Positions 1 through 5,707 are shown, counted from the stretch's first letter. The stretch: 6,332 bases of DNA from an uncultured Prevotellaceae bacterium (GCA_947306605.1 CAMZHB010000103.1:1-6332), one strand, 5' to 3'. Notes: generated from the sequence alone by a model not told the origin. Program-made: numbers and translations.

Positions 1-502
1 CGAACAGGAGTGCGCCCACCGTCAGCCACACGTTCCGTTGGACAGACGCCGTCCACAGCATGGTCAGGATGAGCACCACATAGATGCCCACGCCCCACGA
101 CAGGGGGGACGGCACGCGGGAAACCACCAGCGAAAAGGCCACGATACACAGCACCGCACAAATCACGCTGACACTCCACATCCGGACCTTGGAGAGAGGC
201 AACCCGGAAAACAGGATCCGCTGCACGAAACAAACGACGAACGCCACATGGGCCAAGGCGAAACTGCCCATCTGCAACAGGAAATTGCCGTACGAGCCGG
301 CCAAGTCGCCCAACGCCGACAGCAGGAAAGCCAGCGCAAGCAAGGGCTGCCGCAGCCAAAACGTGCCCAACGCGAGCCAAGCCACAGGCAAAGCTATCTT
401 GTGAGGCAACGCGACGGGACTGAAATAGAGAGCGACGAGCACAGCAAATCCCGCAGGAATCCAAAACCGGGGGCCGCCCCATAGGTGTCTGCATGTTTCC
501 AT
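1..502 (-). CDS. YhhN/TMEM86-family membrane protein (putative lysoplasmalogenase), C-terminus beyond window
   Basis: Reading the minus strand from ATG at 502-500 gives an open frame of 167 codons that continues past base 1. It lies on a strand with no long listed frame because it has no stop in the window. The protein is strongly hydrophobic, with about six visible membrane segments (roughly residues 13-29, 35-50, 53-68, 74-94, 107-128, 135-153). The family-like pattern is HKIALPVAWLALG (34-46), then LSALGDLAGS (61-70) and FALAHVAFVVCF (81-92), which match the K-LP, S-xLGD and AH-x-x-Y/F blocks of YhhN proteins. The frame breaks off at VGALLF, just before the conserved GA-x-LF-x-x-SD block expected next. 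YhhN/TMEM86 members hydrolyse the vinyl-ether bond of lysoplasmalogens; the role of most bacterial members is unproven. The start follows the transporter stop by 9 bases and has a GGAG ribosome site (508-505), so it is translated as the third gene of the thiamine operon. The family call is a motif match made by eye. Confidence 0.8.
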   Translation of the reverse strand, partial: METCRHLWGGPRFWIPAGFAVLVALYFSPVALPHKIALPVAWLALGTFWLRQPLLALAFLLSALGDLAGSYGNFLLQMGSFALAHVAFVVCFVQRILFSGLPLSKVRMWSVSVICAVLCIVAFSLVVSRVPSPLSWGVGIYVVLILTMLWTASVQRNVWLTVGALLF

Positions 503-511
503 ATCTCCAGT

Positions 512-1108
512 CTATAATGTTTGTGCCGTCATCATCCGGCGCCACTTCAGGTAGCCCAGCACGGCAATCACCGTATAAAGTCCGTAAAGCAATGCCTTGA
601 AGGGCACGCCCTTGGTAACATACAAATAAGTGCTCACGGCGTCGACCACAACCCAGGCCCACCACTGCTCCACATACTTGTGCGAAAGCATCCACAGGGC
701 CACGATGCTCAGGGCATTCGTGAAGGCGTCGGTCACGGGAATCGTGGAGTTGGTGAAGTTCACCAGCACCAGATAGGTCACGACCCATACGGCAAGAAAG
801 ACCGCGGCTACCGGCAGAAGCCATTTCAGGGGGAAATGCACGATGGGCAACTTCCGTTTCACACCATTCCTCTGCCGCTTGCCGAACTTCCAGACCAAAT
901 AACCGTAGAGGGCGGCCAGCGTGTAGTAAACCGCCATGCCGGCGTCGCCGTAAAGGCCGTGCGACCAGTAGAGCCACACGTCGAGCGCCGGCATCACAAT
1001 GCCCACTATCCACAAGGCAATGTGCGCCTTGTACTCCAGCACCAGATAAAGCAGTCCCAGCAGTGTGGTGAAAAGGTCAAGTCCGTGCAGTGTCAGGAAT
1101 TCCGTCAT
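512..1108 (-). CDS. pnuT: PnuC-family inner-membrane transporter, probably thiamine transporter PnuT
   Basis: This 198-aa protein has about seven membrane segments (roughly residues 12-27, 30-48, 55-73, 95-115, 126-145, 148-167, 170-189), the layout and length of the PnuC family. Family-like blocks are GLYGDAGMAVYYTLAALYGY (51-70), TNALSIVALWMLSHKYVEQW (130-149) and WWAWVVVDAVSTYLYVTKG (149-167), the last holding the Trp/Asp/Tyr cluster of the substrate channel. PnuC proteins carry nicotinamide riboside (often annotated NMN) by facilitated diffusion driven by intracellular phosphorylation; the PnuT branch carries thiamine. The sequence alone does not separate the two. The TPP riboswitch at the head of the operon and the preceding TonB receptor make thiamine the likely substrate. 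ATG at 1108 lies 12 bases after the receptor stop, with no clear Shine-Dalgarno. Automated annotation may call this pnuC. Confidence 0.9.
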   Translation of the reverse strand: MTEFLTLHGLDLFTTLLGLLYLVLEYKAHIALWIVGIVMPALDVWLYWSHGLYGDAGMAVYYTLAALYGYLVWKFGKRQRNGVKRKLPIVHFPLKWLLPVAAVFLAVWVVTYLVLVNFTNSTIPVTDAFTNALSIVALWMLSHKYVEQWWAWVVVDAVSTYLYVTKGVPFKALLYGLYTVIAVLGYLKWRRMMTAQTL

Positions 1109-1120
1109 CGCGCTTTGCTT

Positions 1121-3361
1121 TTACCAGTTGATGCTCAAATGCACAAGGAAATGGGCCGGAGCTTGGGCGGAATACACGGAATAGCTGTCCCACCAGTCGT
1201 CCTGATAGCCCTTCATGCCACCCTTGCCGTCGCTCTTGACAGCCGTGTAGGCCGCGCCAAAACTTTCGTATTTCTCGCCGAAGAGGTTATAGACCGAAAC
1301 GCCCAAAGTCAGCCCTTTGGCAAAGGGCAGTTTCCCGAACTTATAAGACACGTCGAGATTGCTAACGCAGAAAGCATCAAGCATCAGGCTCACATCCTTT
1401 CCGTCCTCCTCGAACGAACGGAGTCCGGTGGCCGTCATGTACTGGTGGTCCACATACTGCGTGTGGAGCGAAGCGGTAAAGCCTTTCCATTTGGCCTTAA
1501 ACGTATTGTTGAACATCAGGCTGGGCGAAAACGTCAGTGGCGCGCTCTTCACGTTGTAGTATTCACCGGTATCGTCAAGCAAGAATTTCAGGTTTTTTGA
1601 GCGGTTGTGGCTCCACGTCACGTTGGCATTCCACTCAAAAACCTTCACCGGTTGCCACACGGCTGCCACTTCCAAACCGCGGCGGTAACTGTCGCCCACG
1701 TTGCGGGCTATCATCTCACCGATGGCGTTTTGTTCGCCAGTCAGCACGAACTGGTCCTTGTAGTCCATGTAGTAAAGGTTGGCTTCGGCCATGAAGCGGG
1801 GCAACGTCAGGCGGTAGCCCACTTCGTAGTCCGTCAGGTGCTCGGCTTTGGGCAGGTTCACCATGTTGTCCTCGTAGTCATTGCGTGTAGGCTCCTTGCC
1901 AGCCAAAGCAACAGAGGCATAGACTGTGTGACGCGGCGAAACGGTCCAGTTCAGGCCGGCCTTGGGGTTGAAGAAATGGAAATGCGTCAACACGTTATAG
2001 GGCAACTGCACCTCACCGTCGTACTGGTCGCTGGGTCCCCGCATCCTGTAGTCCACGTAACGGTACTGCAAGTCGGCAAAGGCACTCAGTCCCCGCCAAA
2101 TGTCGTACGTTGTCTTACCATAGACGTTGAAGTCCTGTTTTTTTCCATTATTATTATAATACGTGTGGTTCAGGCCGCCTTGCTCCACGGGTTTGCGCAG
2201 CCAGATGACTTTGCCGATGTGGTCGCCGTCGTACAGGTTCCATCCGCCGCCCAGCGTGGACTGCAGGCGGTTGTTGCGGTAGTTCAGCGAGAACACGGTA
2301 CCGTAGAAATCGTTGTCCAGTTTCTTCTGGCGCACCAGGTCGCTTTCGTCCACCTGATAATTCAGAATACGGTATTTATAAAGGGTCTGTTCCTTCTTGT
2401 ACTGCTCATAATAGCCGTCCCCGTGCGTATAGTGGAGCGCCACGTTCAGGTTGAGCCTGTCGTAGAGGCGCTGGTTCCAGAGCAGATGGTAATGCTGCTG
2501 CCAGTAATTGTCCGTCTGGTTCTTGTAGAACACCGTGTTGCCCTCGTCGTCCTTGTATTTGCCGCAAGGATTGTAGGTGCGCCCGTACTTTTCCATATCG
2601 GCTTTCGTGGCATAGTCCCAGGCGTGATACGTCTTCTCCTTGCCGCTGAATGTGATGAACTTCACCACGGTGCGGTCGCCGAAGTAACCGCCCTGCAGGA
2701 AGTAAGACTGCAGGCGTGAGGTGGCACGGTCGATGTAGCCGTCGCTCCCGATGTTCGACAGGCGGCCGCTCAGTCCCCAACGGTCCCTCATCAGTCCCGT
2801 GCTGAACGACAGGCTTTCCTTGTGGGTGCCATAGCTGCCTGCCGAGCCGTCGAAGCGCAGGAACGCTTTGCTGCCGATGGGCTCTGTCTCCAGGTTCACC
2901 GTTGCTCCGAAGGCTCCGGCCCCGTTGGTCGACGTTCCGATGCCGCGCTGCAGCTGGATGCTGCCCAGGCTCGAGGCCAGGTCGGGCATGTTCACCCAGA
3001 ACACATTGTTCGACTCGGAATCGTTAATGGGAATGCCGCCCACCGTCACGTTCACACGGGTAGCGTCGGTGCCGCGCACACGCAAACCACTGTAGCCGAT
3101 GCCCGTGCCGGCATCGCTCGAAGCCAGCACCGACGGCTGCGTCGAGAGCAACGCCGGTATGTCCTTGCCAAAGTTTACCGCCTCCAAATCCGCACGCGTC
3201 AGCGTGGCGAACGCCATCGGCGTCTTCTCCGAGGCACGCGTCGAGGTGACCTGAGCCCCCTCCAACTGTTTCACGGTCACGGAATCTCCGCCCGCAGGTT
3301 CTCCTGCAAGCGCCGGGACAGCTGTCAACAGACAGCTGCACAAAAAATACACTTTTCTCAT
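1121..3361 (-). CDS. TonB-dependent outer-membrane receptor, probable thiamine receptor
   Basis: The 746-aa protein starts at ATG 3361 with a signal peptide (MRKVYF, hydrophobic CLLTAVPALA, likely cleavage after Ala19). A TonB-box-like stretch follows at about residues 29-40 (VTVKQLEGAQVTS). The plug domain spans about 45-160, with SGLRVRGTDATRVNVTVGGI (91-110), PINDSES (111-117) and a closing RGIGTSTNGAGAFGATVNLE (139-158). The remainder reads as a beta barrel rich in alternating aromatic residues, ending in an aromatic residue (VHLSINW), as outer-membrane barrels do. The N-terminal carboxypeptidase-like extension of SusC proteins is absent and no SusD gene follows, so this is a classical vitamin/siderophore-type receptor. 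It would import its ligand into the periplasm using TonB-ExbBD energy. The upstream TPP riboswitch and downstream PnuC-family permease point to thiamine or a thiamine derivative; that substrate is inferred, not visible in the barrel. The gene is intact. Confidence 0.93.
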   Translation of the reverse strand: MRKVYFLCSCLLTAVPALAGEPAGGDSVTVKQLEGAQVTSTRASEKTPMAFATLTRADLEAVNFGKDIPALLSTQPSVLASSDAGTGIGYSGLRVRGTDATRVNVTVGGIPINDSESNNVFWVNMPDLASSLGSIQLQRGIGTSTNGAGAFGATVNLETEPIGSKAFLRFDGSAGSYGTHKESLSFSTGLMRDRWGLSGRLSNIGSDGYIDRATSRLQSYFLQGGYFGDRTVVKFITFSGKEKTYHAWDYATKADMEKYGRTYNPCGKYKDDEGNTVFYKNQTDNYWQQHYHLLWNQRLYDRLNLNVALHYTHGDGYYEQYKKEQTLYKYRILNYQVDESDLVRQKKLDNDFYGTVFSLNYRNNRLQSTLGGGWNLYDGDHIGKVIWLRKPVEQGGLNHTYYNNNGKKQDFNVYGKTTYDIWRGLSAFADLQYRYVDYRMRGPSDQYDGEVQLPYNVLTHFHFFNPKAGLNWTVSPRHTVYASVALAGKEPTRNDYEDNMVNLPKAEHLTDYEVGYRLTLPRFMAEANLYYMDYKDQFVLTGEQNAIGEMIARNVGDSYRRGLEVAAVWQPVKVFEWNANVTWSHNRSKNLKFLLDDTGEYYNVKSAPLTFSPSLMFNNTFKAKWKGFTASLHTQYVDHQYMTATGLRSFEEDGKDVSLMLDAFCVSNLDVSYKFGKLPFAKGLTLGVSVYNLFGEKYESFGAAYTAVKSDGKGGMKGYQDDWWDSYSVYSAQAPAHFLVHLSINW

Positions 3362-3374
3362 GTGATAATAACTA

Positions 3375-3463
3375 AAAATTGTTTTCTACGCCGGCATTAC
3401 CCGGTTCAGATACCAAGGGTCTCATCTCAGCCCGCACAACAGATGCGGACACCCCTCAATTTT
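3375..3463 (-). promoter_or_regulatory. TPP riboswitch (THI element)
   Basis: On the minus strand the leader carries the conserved TPP aptamer blocks in order: GAGGGGTG, GGGCTGAGATGAGACCCTT, then TATCTGAACCGGG and TAATGCCGGCGTAG. The helices can be paired by eye. P1 is AAAATTG (3463-3457) with CAATTTT (3381-3375). P2 is AGGGGT with ACCCTT. P3 is CCGCA with TGCGG. P5 is CCGG with CCGG enclosing GTAATG. The CTGAGA and CTGA...TAATGCC pyrimidine and pyrophosphate sensor segments are intact. The usual GCGTAGGGA end reads GCGTAGAAA here. Only 13 bases separate P1 from the receptor ATG, which leaves no room for a separate terminator hairpin. Control is therefore probably at translation initiation, with P1 closing next to the AU-rich start region when TPP is bound. 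Confidence 0.95.
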
Positions 3464-3469
3464 CAAGTG

Positions 3470-3477
3470 CAAAGATA
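3470..3477 (-). promoter_or_regulatory. Bacteroidetes -7 box of the thiamine operon
   Basis: TATCTTTG on the minus strand matches the TAnnTTTG consensus of the Bacteroidetes primary sigma factor. Transcription about 6-7 bases downstream would begin near 3463, the first base of riboswitch helix P1. A -33 element is weak: TTG at 3503-3501 lies 23 bases upstream, slightly longer than usual. Confidence 0.7.
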
Positions 3478-3494
3478 GCACTTTTCAAATGAAT

Positions 3495-3601
3495 AATGAA
3501 CAATTTTGTAAGCAAAATCGCAAGTTTCGCCGTCCAACGTCAGCCGCAGGCTGGTGGGACAACAGGCGAAACGAGTCAATGAACAATTAAAAATGAACAA
3601 T
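3495..3601 (+). repeat. Three copies of AATGAACAAT
   Basis: Exact copies of AATGAACAAT occur at 3495-3504, 3578-3587 and 3592-3601; the first two extend by one further T. The last two are close together in an AT-rich stretch. The first copy lies immediately upstream of the thiamine-operon promoter and overlaps its candidate -33 element. Such AT-rich motifs recur between Bacteroidales genes, and no function can be assigned from this sequence. Confidence 0.6.
3541..3553. repeat. Small hairpin CAGCC-GCA-GGCTG
   Basis: A perfect 5-bp stem closes a GCA loop. The same GCC-GCA-GGC core recurs at 3600-3612. There is no flanking T tract, so it is not a terminator. Confidence 0.5.
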
Positions 3602-3623
3602 GCCGCAGGCATGAACGAAGTTC
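3600..3623. repeat. Two adjacent small hairpins
   Basis: ATGCC-GCA-GGCAT (3600-3612) is a perfect 5-bp stem with the same GCA loop as the hairpin at 3541. It is directly followed by GAAC-GAA-GTTC (3613-3623), a perfect 4-bp stem. Together with the upstream copy they suggest a decayed repeat element built of short palindromes. Confidence 0.5.
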
Positions 3624-3645
3624 GGGAGCGAAGCGGCAATGAACT

Positions 3646-3683
3646 CAGAAGCGGCGTTTCAAAATTTTGAGACGCCGTTTCTG
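3646..3683. repeat. 38-base near-perfect palindrome
   Basis: The left half (3646-3664, CAGAAGCGGCGTTTCAAAA) and right half (3665-3683, TTTTGAGACGCCGTTTCTG) are reverse complements at 17 of 19 positions. Both differences are G/T wobbles on the + strand transcript, so an RNA would pair along nearly the whole length. No T tract follows on either strand, so an intrinsic terminator is unlikely. It may be the core of a dispersed repeat, a protein-binding site or a transcript-processing hairpin. Confidence 0.75.
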
Positions 3684-3800
3684 CGGCCCAAAGTCCGACT
3701 TTTGCACCCCGGAACCGGACCCTTCAGGAGAACTGTCAAAAAACGGGATTTTTTAAATAGAGAGTTGAGTGTTATCATGGACGGCAGGGCCCGCGATTTC

Positions 3801-3818
3801 GAATTTCTGACGAAATTC
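3801..3818. promoter_or_regulatory. Inverted repeat GAATTTC-TGAC-GAAATTC, candidate operator
   Basis: Two perfect 7-base arms are separated by 4 bases, giving an 18-base dyad centred near 3809.5. That is about 60 bases before the Fur-like gene's ATG and about 45 before its -7 box. Size and symmetry suit a dimeric winged-helix regulator such as Fur, but the sequence is not a canonical Fur or PerR box, so an autoregulatory role is conjecture. Confidence 0.35.
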
Positions 3819-3843
3819 TCAATTCTCAACTCTTAATTCTCAA
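3814..3843 (+). repeat. AATTCTCAA repeat cluster
   Basis: AATTCTCAA occurs three times at 3814-3822, 3821-3829 and 3835-3843, with CTCAACTCT between the last two. AGAGTTGAG at 3761-3769 is the inverse of CTCAACTCT at 3825-3833, so the cluster also has an inverted partner upstream. It directly precedes the Fur-like gene's promoter and overlaps the right arm of the dyad at 3801-3818. Confidence 0.6.
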
Positions 3844-3853
3844 TAAAAGTATG

Positions 3854-3861
3854 TATCTTTG
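3854..3861 (+). promoter_or_regulatory. Bacteroidetes -7 box of the fur-purA operon
   Basis: TATCTTTG matches TAnnTTTG and is identical to the box of the divergent operon. Transcription would begin about 3866-3868, only a few bases before ATG 3871, giving an almost leaderless mRNA. No good TTTG -33 element is visible in the AATTCTCAA repeat cluster upstream. Confidence 0.6.
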
Positions 3862-3870
3862 CAGTTTGGA

Positions 3871-4410
3871 ATGGCAGAGAAAACGGAAAAAGCCGGCAAA
3901 TCGGCAAGCGACAAACTGCTCGACGACGTGTTTCACGTTTTCGAGAATTATCTCCGTATGTGCAAGATGAGGCGCACGCCCGAGCGCTATGCTGTCATCC
4001 GGGCCATACACTGCACGCAGGGCATCTTCACGATAGACCAAATTTACAACCGGCTCATCGGGGAGATGAACTTCCACATCAGCCTGGCCACCATCTACAA
4101 CACGCTGGAGCTGCTGGAAAAGTCGCACCTGGTGCTGCGCCACCAGGCCAACTGGAAGGGCGACCCGCGGCTGGTGCACTACGAGAAGTGCTTCAGCCAG
4201 GACATCCGCCACAACTTCGTGTGCAAGGAATGCGGCAACACGTTCCGCTTCACGGACAAGTCGCTCATGGGCGCCATCAACCGCATCAAGCGGTCGGGAT
4301 TCCGCCCCGAAAGCTACACACTGTTCGTCTACGGCACGTGCTCACGCTGCCACAACCGGCAGGTGAAAGCCGAGAAACAACAAGTCAAAACAACCAGAAA
4401 AAAACAATAG
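3871..4410 (+). CDS. Fur-family transcriptional regulator with altered metal site
   Basis: The 179-aa protein carries the Fur winged-helix fold: RRTPERYAVIRAIH (34-47), recognition helix SLATIYNTLELLEKSHLV (71-88), then HYEKC and the dimerisation half. Two zinc-type CxxC pairs, CKEC (118-121) and CSRC (157-160), match the structural Zn site of PerR/Zur/Fur. The regulatory ligands look largely lost. The usual HHxH before the first CxxC reads IRHN (112-115), the histidine before the LYLYG-like block is Tyr149, and the Glu of the VIEF block is Arg126. Glu106 of the YE motif remains. The C-terminal tail is Lys-rich. ATG 3871 is preferred over TTG 3859, which lies inside the -7 box; starting at Met33 would remove the first helix. 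purA follows after 5 bases, so the two are cotranscribed. Whether it senses metal, peroxide or nothing cannot be told from sequence. Confidence 0.92.
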   Translation: MAEKTEKAGKSASDKLLDDVFHVFENYLRMCKMRRTPERYAVIRAIHCTQGIFTIDQIYNRLIGEMNFHISLATIYNTLELLEKSHLVLRHQANWKGDPRLVHYEKCFSQDIRHNFVCKECGNTFRFTDKSLMGAINRIKRSGFRPESYTLFVYGTCSRCHNRQVKAEKQQVKTTRKKQ

Positions 4411-4415
4411 AACGA

Positions 4416-5684
4416 ATGAATCCAGGAAAAGTGGATGCCCTGCTGGGCATCGTCTTCGGTGACGAAGGCAAGGGAAAAGTGGTGGACTACTTCACCCCGC
4501 AATACGACGTGGTGGCCCGCTTTGCCGGCGGCCCCAACGCCGGCCACACGATTATCTTCGACGGCAAGAAATTCGTGCTCCGCTCCATCCCCTCAGGCAT
4601 TTTCGACGAAGGCAAAATCAACATCATAGGCAACGGCTGCGTGCTGGCCCCCGACCTGTTCATGGCCGAAGCCAAAGAACTGGAAGCCGCAGGCTATGAC
4701 CTCAAAAACCGCCTGCACATCAGCATGCGCGCCCAACTCATCCTGCCCACCCACCGCCTGCTCGACAAGGCCTACGAAGCCCTGAAAGGCAAAAACGCCA
4801 TCGGCACCACGGGCAAGGGCATCGGCCCCACCTACAGCGACAAAGCCGCCCGTGTGGGCCTGCGCGTGGGCGACATCCTCAACGGTTTCGAAGAAAAATA
4901 TGCCGCGCTCAAAGCCCGCCACCTGCGCACCCTCGAAAGCCTCAACTACACGGACTTCAATCTGACCGACGAAGAAGCCCGCTGGATGGAAGGCGTGGAC
5001 TACATGCGCCAGTTCCAACTGGTGAACTGCGAAGCCGAACTGAGCCGCTATCTGGACGAAGGCAAGTCGGTACTCGCCGAAGGTGCCCAGGGCACCATGC
5101 TCGACCTGGACCACGGCACTTATCCCTACGTCAGTTCCTCAAGCACCACGTGCGGCGGCGTGTGCACCGGCCTCGGCGTCGCCCCCTCACGCATCGGCGA
5201 CGTGTTCGGAATCTTCAAGGCTTACAGCACTCGCGTGGGCGCCGGACCATTCCCCGTGGAACTCTTTGACGCCACCGGCGACCGCATCCGCGAAATAGGA
5301 CACGAATACGGCGCCGTGACCGGACGCAACCGAAGGTGCGGATGGCTCGACCTCGTGGCCCTGAAATATGCCGTCGTCATCAACGGCGTGACACAACTCA
5401 TCATGATGAAAAGCGACGTGCTCGACGAGTTCGCCACCATCAAGGTGTGCACGGCTTACCGGCAGAACGGACAGACCATCACCGACCTGCCCTACGACAC
5501 CTCCGACTGCGAGCCCGTCTACGAAGAACTGCAGGGCTGGCAGCAGGACCTCACACAAATGAAGTCGGAAAGCGAGTTCCCGCAAGCCCTGAAGGACTAT
5601 ATCCGCTTCATCGAAGACTACATCAAGGTGCCCATTACCATTGTAAGCGTGGGACCCGACCGCCATGCCACCATCGTGAGATAA
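4416..5684 (+). CDS. purA: Adenylosuccinate synthetase
   Basis: The 422-aa enzyme joins IMP and aspartate using GTP, making adenylosuccinate in the first committed step to AMP, in the cytoplasm. Signature blocks are complete and in order: GDEGKGKVVDYF (15-26, catalytic Asp16 and P-loop lysines), GGPNAGHTI (38-46, catalytic His44), GTTGKGIGPTYSDKAARVG (130-148, IMP contact), EGAQGTMLDLDHGTYPYVSS (222-241), TGRNRRCGWLD (302-312), KSDVLD (332-337, guanine contact; KLDVLD is more usual) and SVGPDRHATI (411-420). The usual GLQWGDEGKGK start reads GIVFGDEGKGK. Length is normal for the family. ATG 4416 is chosen because homology begins there; the same frame stays open upstream to about 3960, but that part is only a shadow of the Fur-like gene. 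The start is 5 bases after that gene's stop and has no clear Shine-Dalgarno, suggesting cotranscription and perhaps coupled translation. Confidence 0.98.
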   Translation: MNPGKVDALLGIVFGDEGKGKVVDYFTPQYDVVARFAGGPNAGHTIIFDGKKFVLRSIPSGIFDEGKINIIGNGCVLAPDLFMAEAKELEAAGYDLKNRLHISMRAQLILPTHRLLDKAYEALKGKNAIGTTGKGIGPTYSDKAARVGLRVGDILNGFEEKYAALKARHLRTLESLNYTDFNLTDEEARWMEGVDYMRQFQLVNCEAELSRYLDEGKSVLAEGAQGTMLDLDHGTYPYVSSSSTTCGGVCTGLGVAPSRIGDVFGIFKAYSTRVGAGPFPVELFDATGDRIREIGHEYGAVTGRNRRCGWLDLVALKYAVVINGVTQLIMMKSDVLDEFATIKVCTAYRQNGQTITDLPYDTSDCEPVYEELQGWQQDLTQMKSESEFPQALKDYIRFIEDYIKVPITIVSVGPDRHATIVR

Positions 5685-5707
5685 CGTCTCCGGCACAATA
5701 CAAAACG

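Larger units (their letters stand above)
3362..3870. other. Divergent, repeat-rich intergenic region
   Basis: This 509-base gap separates the divergent receptor and Fur-like genes. Bases 3362-3477 are the riboswitch leader and promoter of the leftward operon, and 3854-3870 is the promoter and start region of the rightward operon. The intervening ~375 bases hold several short repeats and palindromes, listed separately, and no convincing gene. A 65-codon frame at 3639-3836 starts inside repeat sequence, runs through the palindrome and has no ribosome site. The middle segment (about 3646-3755) has the look of a dispersed intergenic repeat rather than unique regulatory DNA, but one copy cannot establish that. 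Confidence 0.7.

Noticed and set aside
38..484. 148-codon + strand frame at the left edge
   Set aside because: Antisense of the YhhN-like gene, very rich in Arg/Gln/His/Glu and without hydrophobic core; the minus-strand frame gives a coherent membrane protein in the operon.
521..1600. 359-codon + strand frame opposite pnuT and the receptor
   Set aside because: It is antisense to two well-recognised genes, crosses their junction and has the His/Gln/Val-rich composition typical of a high-G+C shadow frame.
1607..2719. 370-codon + strand frame opposite the TonB receptor
   Set aside because: Low-complexity Val/His/Gln-rich antisense of a real outer-membrane protein gene, with no recognisable domain.
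3646..3683. Palindrome as an intrinsic terminator
   Set aside because: No T tract on either side, and no gene ends toward it; both flanking operons start away from it.
3738..3754. AAAAAA-CGGGA-TTTTTT as a hairpin or terminator
   Set aside because: Only A-T pairs with no G/C stem, so it would be unstable and is probably part of the surrounding repeat.
3639..3836. 65-codon + strand ORF in the intergenic region
   Set aside because: It starts within repeats, runs through the 38-base palindrome and the AATTCTCAA cluster, lacks a ribosome site and matches no family I know.
3859..3870. TTG start for the Fur-like gene
   Set aside because: The TTG falls inside the TATCTTTG promoter box, so it would not be transcribed from that promoter; ATG 3871 is a normal start.
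3960..4415. Open frame continuous with purA that would add about 152 N-terminal residues
   Set aside because: The extension translates to Arg/His/Gln/Pro/Ala-rich sequence and overlaps the Fur-like gene in another frame; PurA homology begins exactly at ATG 4416.
5187..5696. 169-codon minus-strand frame opposite purA
   Set aside because: Antisense shadow of a highly conserved enzyme; composition and lack of any domain argue against a gene.
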